The position numbers and the translations under genes are program-made. The notes beneath the pieces were generated by a model. It was not told the DNA's origin, made no database searches, and saw only the letters and a program-made list of their open reading frames with translations. Of a DNA stretch of 64,000 nucleotides, positions 20,546 through 31,905 are shown piece by piece (the first letter of the stretch is position 1; every line of letters begins with the position of its first letter). The DNA is from Cephalopachus bancanus (taxonomy: Eukaryota > Chordata > Mammalia > Primates > Tarsiidae). The stretch is from assembly GCA_027257055.1 (NCBI GenBank), contig JAPVLO010000056.1, positions 806,001 through 870,000 of the forward strand, in the 5' to 3' direction.

Positions 20546-22035
20546 CTAATATAACACCATGTGTTACTTTCCTAAGCACTTTGATTAATTGTCTCATGTA
20601 ACTTTCGTGCCGACTTTAAGAAGTGCCACCGTTGCAGGTGTTCAGTGCTCCATGGGGCTCCCTCCCCCACTCCTCTCTTCTAGGAGCCAGGAGTACTTGC
20701 AAATAGTCCTCTGGCCACAGTGGAACAGTTCTCTCCGTTAATTAGGTGTTTCATTTTACTACCAGTCTTTTGTTTTCCCCCTGGAGATCTGGCAGAATTT
20801 CCAATAAATTGTATTTCAAGGAAAGAAATAGCAGAAGACAGAGAGTGGCTCCCAGGGTGGGGACTGCAAGGTTTCTTTCTGCAGTTGAGAACAATTCCGC
20901 CATTGTCCTCCTTAATAGGACTTCCTGGGGAGGCAGCTGTGGGTCTTGCTCCCTGGGCCTTTTTAATTTTTTTTTGCTTTTGTTTTGTTTTTAGCAATGA
21001 CCCAATTACATTCCCTTTTCTTCCCCTTCCCTTTGGTCAGTAGCATATTTTATTCTCACATGGACTGTTCCTTGTTTCCACAAAGGAAATTAAAGCTTTT
21101 GTTTTGGACTTTGAGTAGGGATGTGGCGAGGGTTAGCTTGCATCCAAAAAGTGGGACTGAATATTTTGCAAAACCTGCTGCTGTAGAACCAAGAATTTCT
21201 TTCTGGTGAGCATTCAGGGATCTCCTTGGGCCTCACACTTGCATCTCAGGGAGAAGTCTTAGTGTTCAACTCTGGGTTGATTGGCTCTACTTCTCTGGTC
21301 AGGCCCAGGATAGTCAGTCCTTTGCCTTCTGGTTGAGGGTTCAACTCTCTACTAGTAAGGGGTAAGGAGGGTTGGCAGGTGGAGACCTGTGGTGGTGGAA
21401 CAGGAAAAGGCCCAGACTGACCCGTATTTGAGTCACAGTCCTACCACCCATCAAGATGTGCGACGTTGGCCAAGATGCCTACCTTTTCCCTGTAGACAAC
21501 AATGTTCTCTCCCACTCTACACCCCACTTTCATGGGATGATTGACACTCTCAAGACAGTTCTGAACCACTGCACAGGCTGCTCTTAATAGCATGCCAAAT
21601 CCCTCCTAGCCATTTGCCTCATGCCTTACCTGGTCTTCAAATCTCAGTTCAAAATGTGCCTGATTCGTGGCTCATGTTCAGTAGAGATTTCTTTGTAGGA
21701 GACATTTGTCATTTTTCTTGGCTGCCCAGAGTCTTAGCCCACATATTCTTTCTCTGTCTGATTAATCTCAATGAAGGTAAATCTGTCTTCCACTAGAGAA
21801 ACTGACAAGATAAGACAATCTTTTTTCTAGTGTCTCTTGAACCTAGTTTTTGCTAGCCAGAGAAATGCACCTATACTTTATCAGAAGCTAGGGAGAAATT
21901 TGGGTACTGAAGATAATAGGTTGATGGCTGCAACCTTCCTCATTTCTACAACTGATTTAAAGGGCATAGGTATGTTAAGACTTTCCCCATTCCGCTGTTA
22001 AATTTATGTTCCCTTGGTTCTCATTTGGTACCTTA
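20546..22035. other. Mostly unassigned; possible L2 and MIR fragments
   Basis: 21395-21500 (ACTTGAGTCACAG-like core and CGACGTTGGCCAAGATG) may be a worn MIR. 21560-21700 (TTCAAATCTCAGTTCAAAATGTG) resembles L2. The remainder, including 20680-21210, shows no element. Frames of up to 107 codons at 20680-21043 overlap on both strands, which argues against coding. Confidence 0.35.
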
Positions 22036-22039
22036 GTTG

Positions 22040-23230
22040 GCTGTGACCCTGACCCTCATTCCTAGAGGGTCTAAACCCTCAGTAGGTCTGAATGTATTGG
22101 GCTCCTATAAGCTTCCGTTCACTTTGGTCACTAGTCATGTTGGTTCAGTGGTATGAGGAACCTATCAGCAGTTGGCAACTTGAGTTCCAGTTCAATGAGC
22201 CATTGTTGTGTTCCCTGGTAGTAATGGCTCTTTCCAAGAAAACTAATACCTCTAAGTCAGCAGAGCCCACATTTGTAGGAATGGGAGTAAAATTTTTGTG
22301 AATGGGTCATTAGGGCTAATAGCAAAAGTAGCTCCTCCCATGAATTCTGACTACAGGAAAATGATATCACATATGAACTGGTAGTTCAGAACATGTACTG
22401 CATTTGGTAACATAGTACTCTAACCCTGCAAGTATCATCTAACAAGCATCACAACTGAGATTTCAGTAGGCCATTCCACCATTCCATTGGATTGGCTGCT
22501 TCTGGGTAATAAAGTTCATGGTAAGATTCATGGTCATGAGCCCACTGACCCACTTCTTGCATATAAAATGAGCACCTTGGTCAGAAACAATGTTGTGCTG
22601 GCTTTGATGATGGAGAGTAAGGTATTCTTGTGTCTACGGATGGTGATATTATAGAAACATTGTGGTCAATAAGTCAAATCCATATACATACGGTTATCTG
22701 TTCTGGTGAGGGTAAATCATTGCCCCCTACATGATTCAAGGGGTCTGACCAAACCAGTGGCTGAACGCCTTCCCTGGAAATGATGCAATACCCTTGGCTC
22801 GGCATTGATCTCTGCTGTTGATAAGTTGGACCCTCATGCAAGCGTGGTCATAACATAGACTTTTTCTTGCCACAGCTGACCTGGCTACAACATGCTAGTC
22901 CCATCCCTGTGACTATGGCCATTTTGTTCATGAGCCCATTGAGCCAACATTAGGGTGGCCGGGGAAAGAAACTAGCTAACTGCAGAATAGGACATCTTGA
23001 TCATCTGATTGTTCCTTTGTAGTAGATACAGACACCAATAACCTCATGCTCTGTGCTCCTTCTGAGAAGTCCACCCCCAGACCTCCTTGGTACCATTCTC
23101 AAATCTTGTTCTTTCCAAACCCCTGGCCATCTGGATCTTCCCAGGGCTCCTGCAAATGACTGTATCTACAACTCAGTGGGAGGGAGATCTAGTCTGTCTG
23201 GTCGGACGCCACTTAGTTTAAGAACTAATT
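22040..23230 (-). mobile_element. Decayed ERVL-type internal region (pol/integrase part)
   Basis: On the plus strand, TTGCATATAAAATGAGCACC at 22557 with its flanks, then GTCTGACCAAACC..., and CATTTTGTTCATGAGCCCAT at 22920 match the complement of ERVL integrase-region sequence. All frames are interrupted and no LTR was found beside it. It is an old inactive endogenous retrovirus fragment. Confidence 0.65.
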
Positions 23231-23769
23231 AGTGGAAAACCAGGAAGTCAAGAACAAAAACGTCTTGATTCTTTTACTTCTCTCTGTTGACTGAGCTTCC
23301 CATCCCAGTAGTTGGGCTTTCAGAAGGGGCAGGAGGCCAAGCAGATGGAGAGCGGCAGGCGGCCCAGCAGGAGGAGAGGTGAGTCATTTACTTCCAGGGG
23401 AATTAGGTTTGGTAATGTCCCGTTAATCTGGCTTCATCAGGAAACGAGCTATGTCACCTAAGCAATTTTCCCAATAACTGAAGCTTACCCTTTCATATGC
23501 CAAAACTTGATTTAATGATTTTGGATGGAAGTCTTTCTAAACTCAATTACAAGCTTCCCTGCCTATTTCAATGGAGGATCCTGCCCATATTCTAACTTTT
23601 CCTTGAGGTCACGGGGATCATTCATTTACCGGGTTATCTCTTAAGAAAAGTAAGGTGCTATTTGTCCCAATAGTACATTTCCCCACTTTTGTTGTGAATT
23701 TTGAGTTCTTCTGCCCACCTGTGATAACTTTGTTTTCAGCCTCACTTTCTTATGCCCTTTGGTGGGCAT
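23231..23769. other. Unassigned sequence
   Basis: The first part may extend the ERVL fragment. Nothing certain is visible. Confidence 0.35.
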
Positions 23770-23975
23770 GTGTGACAGCCAGATGAGAATGGGCTCTGGA
23801 GTCAGACTTGAGTTTGAATTCTAGCTCTGCCATGTATGATCTTGCAGTGTTCTCATACGCAATACAGGTATAAGTAACCTGATCATGTGTCTGGAAATTC
23901 CTACTTCTAAGTACCACTAGGAGGGCCAAGATTATGAAAGCACCTACACATTGTAGCTGCTTAATAGTATATAAT
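23770..23975 (+). mobile_element. MIR SINE
   Basis: GGGCTCTGGAGTCAGACTTG, GAATTCTAGCTCTGCCATGT and the downstream block match MIR; part of the centre is deleted. Confidence 0.75.
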
Positions 23976-24248
23976 AATCCTCAGTGAGTGGGTTTTACCT
24001 CTTGCTCACCATTCCAATCTGCTACATCTCATCTGTAGGGGGTCACCTGTGAGCTTCACAGGCAAGGTTGCTGCTGTCCTAATCGCCCCATCCCTAGCCA
24101 CCTGACATCTAGAGCAAAGCTGAGTGCAAGGTAGAGGTTGGGGAAAATGTCTTTCTTGGCACCAAAAAGTAGTTTAACAGTTCTTCAGGGGAATTGAAGC
24201 TTCTCCTAGAGTAAGTCCTACAATCAGTTTTGCATGTAAAGGTCATAG

Positions 24249-24585
<337 letters not shown>

Positions 24586-24603
24586 GTAGAATTTTGGATT
24601 TTT

Positions 24604-25084
24604 AAAACTTTGGAATGCAAAAACCAAGCTCCACTTTGGATGTCTGTCCTAAGCTTTTCTATGTTTAAGAACTGCAAATGCATCATTGCTCTACTCTTGA
24701 AGAACCAGGAGAAGATACTTTCCTGTTAAAATAGTCATAAGCTCTCAGAGCTAAATAAAAACCATAAAACCTTCCCTTACTCCTTTCTCTCTCCTCTCCC
24801 CTAAGTCCTTTTCCGCAGAAGTATACTGTCTTTTGTGAAGTTGGTAAGGCATGAACAGCAAATGGGAAATTAGGAGTGAGGGGCATGCCAGTCATATTTC
24901 TTTTTTTATTTTGAGTCTCTGGAGCCAAGACCAAATCCACATACTGACAGGGCAGGGTATGCCTTTGACAGCAACCTCCTGCCAGGCTTCTAGAATGCTG
25001 ACTCATCTTCTTGTGAAATGAAGACCTCTCCAGAGGGGGGGAAAGAGGGAGGAGGGGAAGGAGACTCTGGTTATTTCCTAAGCA
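24604..25084. other. Unassigned sequence; G-rich run at its end
   Basis: No element recognised. 25035-25057 holds G7, G3 and G4 runs, a weaker quadruplex candidate. Confidence 0.4.
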
Positions 25085-25245
25085 CCCAGTATATGTCAGG
25101 CTGTATATATGTGCTTCACTTAATGCTGACAGTAATCCCAGTGACTGTCCTTTTCTTGCAAACGAGGAGAACAGGTGGAGAGGTTGAATGATTGGTTCAA
25201 GTTAGCAGTTGGTATATGAAGAATTGCATTTGGCAGACCGCAGAA
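25085..25245 (+). mobile_element. Ancient repeat fragment (GATGAGGAAA type)
   Basis: GTATATGTCAGGCTG, TGCTTCACTTAATGCTGACA and AACGAGGAGAACAGGTGGAG appear in the order of this common repeat. Confidence 0.45.
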
Positions 25246-25289
25246 TGTAGTGTAAGTATCTACTGTGAGACACCACCTCCCGTGTCCTG

Positions 25290-25408
25290 AGATCTTCCCA
25301 CTCCATGGAAGGCTAGAATAAAAACAGGGCAACCCCCTCAGGTCTCCTCCCACTGTGGGAACTTTTCTGTCCTCTCAATAAATCCTGCTTAAAAAAAAAA
25401 AAAAAAAA
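25290..25408 (+). mobile_element. LTR-derived polyadenylated retroposon
   Basis: A TGTGGGAACTTTTCTGTCC block ends in CTCAATAAATCCTGCTT, a retroviral LTR polyadenylation region, and is followed at once by about 18 A (25391-25408). An LTR piece with a template-independent A tail points to L1 mobilisation of an LTR transcript. I could not define a TSD. Confidence 0.55.
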
Positions 25409-26639
25409 GGAAAACAATACGAAACTCTAAGCTCTTCTTGACATTTTCAATGGAAATCCAAGCTTTTATCCCAGAGTACAGGAATGACAGTTGTCATCCT
25501 TTTATATATATATATATAACTTTACAAATCACAAATGTCCTGCCCTCCTTCTTTCCTTTTCTCCCTAATTCCCTCTTCTCCTTCCCCACGATAACTCTGT
25601 GATGTCGTACCCATTATATGATCTCTCTGACTTCACTTTTACCTTTGAAATGGGCATAACAATTTGTGCACTACCTTGGGAGGATTTTAGGAGATGAAAT
25701 AAGTTACTAGAGCCAGTCCCTCTGTGATGTGCTCTTTTAGTACCCGATGCTTAGTAAAGTTGCAATTAAATAACTACTCGTGCATTGATGTGTTTACTCT
25801 CTGCCTGTCCCATAGCACTCCCATAGGTCTTGTTCTCCATTGAGTCTCCAGATTGTATATTCTAGACGTTGTGGCAGCAGCCTTAGGACTTGAATCTGAG
25901 CCTAGTGACTGGCACTAGGAGATGGGTGGAGAGAGGAAATAGTACCTTGAGACAATACACCTAAAATTGAACAAAAAATGGGGTGAATAACTGTTTGAAC
26001 AGAACTGAAGGATGCCAACCAAGGGCCATGAACCCAAGTTGCAAAGCTGATGCCAGTGCACGCTCCACTGTGCTGTCCACACCTACTCTGAAGGGCAGGA
26101 ACAGGACGCCTGGAAGTGGAAAGAGTTTGCAGGCTTGGTTGGGCAGTGCAAGGACAGGCAAAGGGCACTGTGCTTGGAGTCTGGAAGTCACATGCATGCT
26201 CTCTTAAGTTTCCTCTAACCTGCAAATTTCCCTGGAAGGCCTTCTCATTTCATCCATGTGAGCAGCAACACTGAGAAAACTTTTTTCAAAGAAATCACTT
26301 GTGGTCAGCAGACTATGCCTGAGAAACAGCGTGGATAAGACTAACCGGAAAATAACGGCTGTGGTGCTCTATGACAAGGAGAGAACTTGTCTACTGGAGG
26401 ATTCTGAGTCTAGTTTAATGGTCTACAAAGATTTCACCAAGGAATCTGGCAAGTTCTCTTATGTCTTTGCACAGCATCTGTGGAATGTTCTTGGTCTGGT
26501 AATTTAGTTTCTCAACACCAGTGGGAAATGAAGCTAGTTTGGTATGCTTCTCTTTGACTAATCTCTTTCTTCTTTCTTATGCTGCAGATATTGGTTGGAT
26601 AATTCTTTCTTTAATTATACTAAGGATTGTTCTCAGATA
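25409..26639. other. Mostly unassigned; MIR remnant and (TA)n
   Basis: A (TA)n of about 8 units lies at 25503-25519. 25610-25775 (ACCTTTGAAATGGGCATAAC..., GATGCTTAGTAAAGTTGC) resembles a MIR 3' half. Frames at 25902-26225 and 26301-26507 lack recognisable domains. Confidence 0.4.
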
Positions 26640-27070
26640 ATTCAGTAACTAACATATACTAAGCATCTGATCAGAGCCAGACACTGGGCTGCTCTTGTTA
26701 TCTAATTGAATTCTCCTAAGGATCTTCCTTGGTGGGCACTGGTCTCCCATTTTCGAGATGAGAAAACAGAAGCTTTGAAATGCTTTGAGACATGCCAAGG
26801 TCATAGGTGCACCTTCTAGAATTTGATATGTATGTGGGTGATACAGACATGAACCTGTCTTCCTAGAGGAGTGGAGGAATGAAGAAAAGGGACTAATTTG
26901 TATTAACAACCATGTACAAAGCTAAATACTTGACGAACCTTGTCTCATTGAATGCCCAGAGCACACCTAGGAGAGGGAACCACAGAGAGCTGAAGTAACT
27001 TGTTCACTGTCATGGCGCTAGTAACTGATGGCACATTGGGAGCTCTGGTCCATATACCACAAAGCTTGGG
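26640..27070 (+). mobile_element. Two ancient repeat fragments (GATGAGGAAA type)
   Basis: Copy one is 26640-26815 (CCAGACACTGGGCTGCTC, GAGATGAGAAAACAGAAGC). Copy two is 26895-27065 (CTTGTCTCATTGAATGCCC, GAGCTGAAGTAACTTGTTCA). They lie side by side. Confidence 0.45.
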
Positions 27071-27239
27071 CTTCTAATTACTCCCTCTGTGGATCTTCCT
27101 CAAAGGAAGCGTGGAGGTGAAGCTGGGACATCCTACTGAGGACGGAGGAGGCCTGTAGACCTGGGAGGCTGCCGAGGGGCAGGAGGGTGTGGCAGCCCCA
27201 CAGCCCTGGGCGTCACTGACTGGTCAGTGTCTGGAAGCT
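27071..27239. other. Unassigned GC-richer sequence
   Basis: No element recognised. Confidence 0.4.
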
Positions 27240-27850
27240 TCCTTCCATTGTCCCCCTGCCCTTTCAAAGCTTTCAATTTTGTGTTCCTTCCCAGCTAAAA
27301 ATAAGATTTTGTTTGCACACAGGGCAAAGGCCCTGGGACCCTCCTGAGAAAATCCGCAGAGGAAACAGGACATGGGGTGGACAGCAAGACAAGAACGTCA
27401 ACTCCTTAGCTCTGAGAGGCTGGAAACACAGAGCGGGAAATGGCACTTCCCCTGTGTTTTTATGTTTAGCTGGGGTTTAATTAATAACTAGCAAACAAGT
27501 CTATAATTAACTTGACTCCCCTTTTGGCCAGCCAAGGGAATAATAATAATGCTTTTTTTTTTTAAGTTCTTGATGTTGCTGGAAAGATGGGAGGGGAATG
27601 GGGCTTCAAGTGCTGCTTGCACAATAACGAGAGCTTTGCATGGTGTTCGCCGCTCCTTCTCCCCTGCAAATTACATTATCTGTACCAGATGTTGCGTTAA
27701 AAGAAGAATTACTATACTTCAGGGCTTAAATTATACGTGCCTGATTTATTGCCCTGCTTCAGTTTTAAATGCTACCCTGCAGAACATTGCTGATAAATGA
27801 TAGCTTGTTATTTTGTGAAGTGCTTGAGCTGATGAAGATATCAAGGGCAG
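27240..27850. promoter_or_regulatory. Candidate conserved non-coding element (enhancer-like)
   Basis: About 600 bp free of recognisable transposons. It holds CTAAAAATAA (27295-27304, fits the MEF2 consensus), TTTAATTAATAA (27477-27488) and TATAATTAAC (27502-27511) homeodomain-type cores, and TTGGCCAGCCAA (27524-27535, paired NFI-like half-sites). Clean AT-rich motif clusters like this are typical of developmental enhancers. There is no open frame of note. Conservation is inferred from appearance, not measured. Confidence 0.4.
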
Positions 27851-28029
27851 GAAGGGGTTAACACTTTCCAGACTGGACCATTTGGCTGATCTTTTTTCTT
27901 CTTCTTTTTCTCTTCTCTTCTAAACCTAGCCCCCAATCAAAAACACACACTTTTGGTTGCTTTTAGTTTTAATCTCTAAAGCAACATGCCCAAATCCCGT
28001 CTCAACTAACTTGTACCTGAACGATAAAG
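27851..28029. other. Unassigned sequence
   Basis: A pyrimidine-rich stretch near 27890-27925, then sequence leading into the L2. Confidence 0.4.
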
Positions 28030-28575
28030 CACAAACTTTTTCAGTGTGGCATTCGAGGCCTGCTTTGACTTCCCTTTCTAGCTTCCGTTATTTTTTTCCC
28101 CACGTGTTCTGCTCCAAAGTCCTAAATGATCTGGCCCATGCCTGCCTTCCATCTCAGCCTCTTTTTGTGTCCTTCTGCTGCACCATCACTCCTTCTAGCC
28201 CTTGAATGTCCAGACTCTTTCTTGCCTTGGGAACTTCGCACGCACTGTTCTCTCTGCCTGGAACTCTCTCCTCTCCACCCTGCAATTGGCTAACTCATCC
28301 TTCTTGTCTCATCATGAACATCACATCCTCGCCCCTAATATTTATTGGATACCCCTTTCTCTTCAGTGTCATGGCACCATGAACTTCTCCCTTCTAGCAC
28401 TTTCCACAGCATATGCTCCTCTGTTTGTTTGTGTGATTATTTGTCTGATCCTCCATTGGACCATAGGCACCCTACGGCCAGGGGTGGAGCCTGTTTGTAC
28501 ACCACTGTAGTTCCAGAGCCACACACAGAGCCAGTCATAGGTGCACAATGTTCTTATTGGATGAATGACTGAGGG
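28030..28575 (+). mobile_element. L2 LINE 3' end
   Basis: Consecutive L2 landmarks: AAAGTCCTAAATGATCTGGC, CACGCACTGTTCTCTCTGCC, TGGAACTCTCTCCTCTCC, the GATTATTTGTCTGATCC block, and the terminal CAATGTTCTTATTGGATGAA. At about 550 bp it is one of the longest L2 copies here. Confidence 0.85.
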
Positions 28576-28656
28576 AATGGTCAAGCTGCTTAGCCTGCTC
28601 CATTCCTCTAATGACTTACCACCCTCATCCTATTTCTGTCTCTGAAAGAAGCTCTT
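28576..28656. other. Short unassigned spacer
   Basis: Holds the probable left TSD of the following Alu (AAAGAAGCTCTT). Confidence 0.4.
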
Positions 28657-28952
28657 GGCCAGGCACAGTGGCCAGCACTTTGGGAGGCCAAGGTGAGAAG
28701 ATTGCCTGAGCCTGCAGGTTCGAGACCAGCCTGGGCAACATGGTGAGACCTCGTCTCTACAATAAATCAAAAAAATTAGTCAGGTGTAGTAGTGCATGTC
28801 TGTAGTTCCAGCCACTTGGAAGGCTGAGGTGGAAGGATCACCTGAGCCCAGCAGGTCAACACTGGGGTGGCTGTGAGTGTGCCGCTGCACTCCAGCCTGG
28901 GCGACAGAGTGAGACTCTAGCTCAAAAAAAAAAAAAAAAAAATTAAAAAAAA
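28657..28952 (+). mobile_element. Alu (J-like dimer), plus strand, with poly(A)
   Basis: GGCCAGGCACAGTGG...CACTTTGGGAGG start, an A-rich linker at 28768, a second arm ending GCGACAGAGTGAGACTCTAG, and a split A tail (28924-28952). The flanks AAAGAAGCTCTT and AAAGATGCTTTT look like a worn TSD. It is the only plus-strand full Alu in the window. Confidence 0.93.
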
Positions 28953-28999
28953 AGATGCTTTTTTCCCATTTATTTCTGGGCCCATTTTGCTCTTCATAA

Positions 29000-29185
29000 A
29001 AGCTGTGTCACTTACTAGCTTTGTAATCTTGGGTAGGTTACTTGACCTCCTTGTGCCTCAGTTTCCCTCATATGCAAAATGGGGATAACAGTAGGACCAG
29101 CCTCATACAGCAGATGAAATGGGTCAGTGTATGAAGGTGCTCAGAAGCACACCTGGCTCATTGTAGGCACTGTGCAGAGTGTTTA
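29000..29185 (+). mobile_element. MIR SINE
   Basis: CTGTGTCACTTACTAGCTTT, TGTGCCTCAGTTTCCCTCAT and CTCATTGTAGGCACTGTGC give the whole MIR core and 3' end. Confidence 0.88.
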
Positions 29186-29479
29186 AGAGGACACATTTAG
29201 TGTGTAGCCTAATAGTTATGGCTGTGCATTTCCTCCAGCTTGATTTTGATTTAGGCCTTTGATCTGGCTCTGCTTCCTCGAGTCACACCCCTTGGGCTTT
29301 GGCTCTGCCTTTCCCAGCACACATGCCTCCAAGTGGCCATAGGTCAAACAAAGGGGCGGTTCAGCCAGGCAGGTATGACCCAGTGAGCATGTGGCAACAA
29401 TCTTCAGATGTGATTCTGGCAAACTTGTCTGCACCGGCAGTTGGGGCAGCCTGTTAGGGCAAGTCCCTGGGGATCAGTG
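29186..29479. other. Unassigned sequence
   Basis: No element recognised. Confidence 0.4.
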
Positions 29480-30020
29480 GTTCACTCAGTCCAACAACTT
29501 TTATCAGACATCTGCTGAGTTTTGGGCCCTGTGCAAAGGCTGGAAGACGCAGCATTGGATAAAACCACGCGTCTGCTCTTGTTAAGCTCAGAGTCAAATG
29601 GGGGGCAAGAAGGTAATCAGGAAATGGCAGCAGAGTGGGCTGAGAGCTGTGGAGGGAGCATTAGCTGGCCCTGACTAGGGGAAGCTGCTCAAGGGAGTCA
29701 ATGCTTGAGCTGGTCCTTAGAACATGAAAATGACTTTGCCAGGCTCTGAGCCAGGGACAGCATGTTCCAGTCAGAGGGAACAGCATGCAGAAGGCCCAGA
29801 GGTGCTAGAGAACAGGGTGCATGGTTCATATAAAGGCTGAGTGTAGCTGGAGTGGAGAGTGCAGATGGGCTGCAGATGGAGAGAAGAGCCAGGTCCCAGA
29901 CAACTTAGCAGGAATTGGGGTTGCATCCTGACACTGATGGGCGGTAAACGAAGGCTTTGGAAGAAGAGGATGTCATGGTCATCTCCAGATGCTGAAGAGA
30001 ACAATTTGGGCCAGTGTCGG
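29480..30020 (+). mobile_element. Ancient mammalian repeat (long family), fragment
   Basis: TCAGTCCAACAACTTTTATC start, GAGTCAATGCTTGAGCTGG, CATGCAGAAGGCCCAGAGGT, GCTGGAGTGGAGAGTGCAGA and GGGTTGCATCCTGACACTG follow the family order. Confidence 0.55.
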
Positions 30021-30329
30021 AGTTCACAATCCAGGTTAGGCAAAGAAGGAGAGCGATGTTTCAGACACATACAAACCCAACTCGATGCCTGCAGAGGAGA
30101 TGGGGTCCAGTTTCCAAGAGCAACTTTCCTGGGAACCACATGGACTCCCTGGGAGTCATCAACCTCTTAAAACCAAGGGTGTGCGTTTTCATCATCTCGC
30201 TAAGATGTACCAGTTCCAGGCAGGGATGGAAGTGTTTTTCCCTCATTTCAGTTCAGTTTTAATAGGCCCAAGAGAGTGTTGCAGATTCATGAGTGCAAGG
30301 TAGGGGAAAGGGAAAGAGGGCGGCTTTTG
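30021..30329. other. Unassigned sequence
   Basis: Three overlapping short frames on both strands show no shared reading preference; no element recognised. Confidence 0.35.
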
Positions 30330-30660
30330 TTGAGGGACCACTCTGTAAGGAGCCTAGCACATGCCTAGAACAAACATTTTCTCTCTTCATTCTCCCAACA
30401 ACCCTGAGAAGTGGATATTATAACCCCCGTTTTTGCGGATGAGAAAATTGAGGCCTACAGAGGTTAGAAAATGTGTCCAGCTAATGGCTGGGCAGGGCTT
30501 TACTTAGCTTGCTCCCAAACTCTTGCTGTTACTGTCTTACCTGGCTGCTTCCTTCATGTGGCACCCAGTGTATAGTGATTCTTTGATAATGTGCTGCTGC
30601 TACATGGGACTGTGAGCTCATGCAGTGCACAGCTCTGGGCATTTAACACTTTAAATACTC
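30330..30660 (+). mobile_element. Ancient repeat (GATGAGGAAA type) and L2-like end
   Basis: TTTTTGCGGATGAGAAAATT and CAGAGGTTAGAAAATGTGTC mark the first. GGGACTGTGAGCTCATGCAG at 30607 and the bases after it resemble an L2 3' portion. Confidence 0.45.
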
Positions 30661-30799
30661 AGTAATGACCCAATGGCACTTAAACCTACAATTAACCCAC
30701 CAGTCACTAGAGGGCATTATAGATATATAATGTGGAGTGAAATTAAGGGTTACAATGATCTCATTCACCCAGGTATTCTTTTCTCTCTCCCTTCCTCCC
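30661..30799. other. Unassigned sequence
   Basis: No element recognised. Confidence 0.4.
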
Positions 30800-31329
30800 T
30801 TTCTCCCACCAATCATTCACTCATTGACAAAAAACTAAGATAAAATAAATGCCTCACATGTACTAGGCACTAGGCTGTGGACACTGAGGTTAAAAATCTT
30901 CAAGTTGCCTATTGACTTGGCACACCATGGAGGGAGGGCGACAATGGGATTAAACCATAAGAACGCGGAAACAGTCCTTCACTCAGATTGGGAATCAGCG
31001 AAGACTTCTCTGAAAAGGCTATCCGAGCTAGGTTTAAAAATGAGTGGAAGCTTGGTAAGTGTAGAAGGGGAGAGAGAAAGGTATTGTAGGCAGAGGACAA
31101 GCATAGAAAAGGCTCAGGAGAAGGAAGGTCAGTAATGAGTTTTGGGACTGCACACAGACTAGGGTGAATGGAAGAAGGGCTGCAGGTGGGACTGGCAGGG
31201 CCTTGAGCTGCAGGCCGAGGACTTTGAACTTTACCTGAAGTCTTCAGGAGAGTTGTGAAAGGAGTTGGGTTGAGGTGAAAAAGAGAAGAATTTATTTTCA
31301 TAGTCTGTTTCTTGGATCACTTTGGTTGT
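30800..31329 (+). mobile_element. Long ancient mammalian repeat, first part
   Basis: GTACTAGGCACTAGGCTGTG, the AGAACGCGG region, GAAGACTTCTCTGAAAAGGC and AGGACTTTGAACTTTACCTG fit the family. It is interrupted by an LTR and resumes after about 31906, so together the pieces represent at least 1.5 kb of one old element. Confidence 0.55.
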
Positions 31330-31905
31330 GCCAAAGAACAGAATATGACACCTCAAAATGTGACTGCAGGAGACCAGAATATGCCACTCCAAAATATGCC
31401 TCTTTGGCATAAGGATTATTTTGAGCTGATTATTTTGAGAAGTTGTAGACACTCCAGACACACTCTGAAAAAGTGTTACCCCTCTATAAGGGAAATTTGC
31501 ACTTATAGAGCAAATCTCTATTCGTAAGGGTGTATCCTTCTCTGTACCAGGAAGAGAAGGATGAATCTAAATCATAAGAGATGCTTATCAGTAGTGAAGT
31601 CACTGACTTAAATCTGTATAACACACCTTATTCTTGTTGACTGTGTTTTCCTAGACATCCTCCAATAACTGGCCTTCATAACACTCTTCTTTCTTTATTT
31701 TAGTTGACAATGGTATTTACACCTGAATTCAAAGCCACCTCTTTGAGATGTACTCATTTCTGAGTCTCTCTTGTGTATACGTGCGGTATATATGTTATGA
31801 AACTTCTGTTTGGTTTTCTCTTGTTGATTTGTCTTTTGCTACAGGGTCCAAACTAACCAAGAACCATGAAGGGTAGAGAGAAAATTTTTTCTTCTCCTTA
31901 AGTTC
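31330..31905 (+). mobile_element. ERVL LTR (MLT2-like), solo
   Basis: GACTGCAGGAGACCAGAATA, CTCTTTGGCATAAGGATTAT, CTGACTTAAATCTGTATAAC, ACACCTTATTCTTGTTGACT and GTTACAGGGTCC-like 3' sequence (AGGGTCCAAACTAACCAAG at 31845) match an MLT2-type LTR almost end to end. It splits an older repeat and has no internal sequence, so it is a solo LTR. Confidence 0.78.

Noticed and set aside
22040..23230. Possible functional retroviral integrase gene
   Set aside because: Similarity is only to decayed ERVL sequence; no frame longer than about 70 codons survives.
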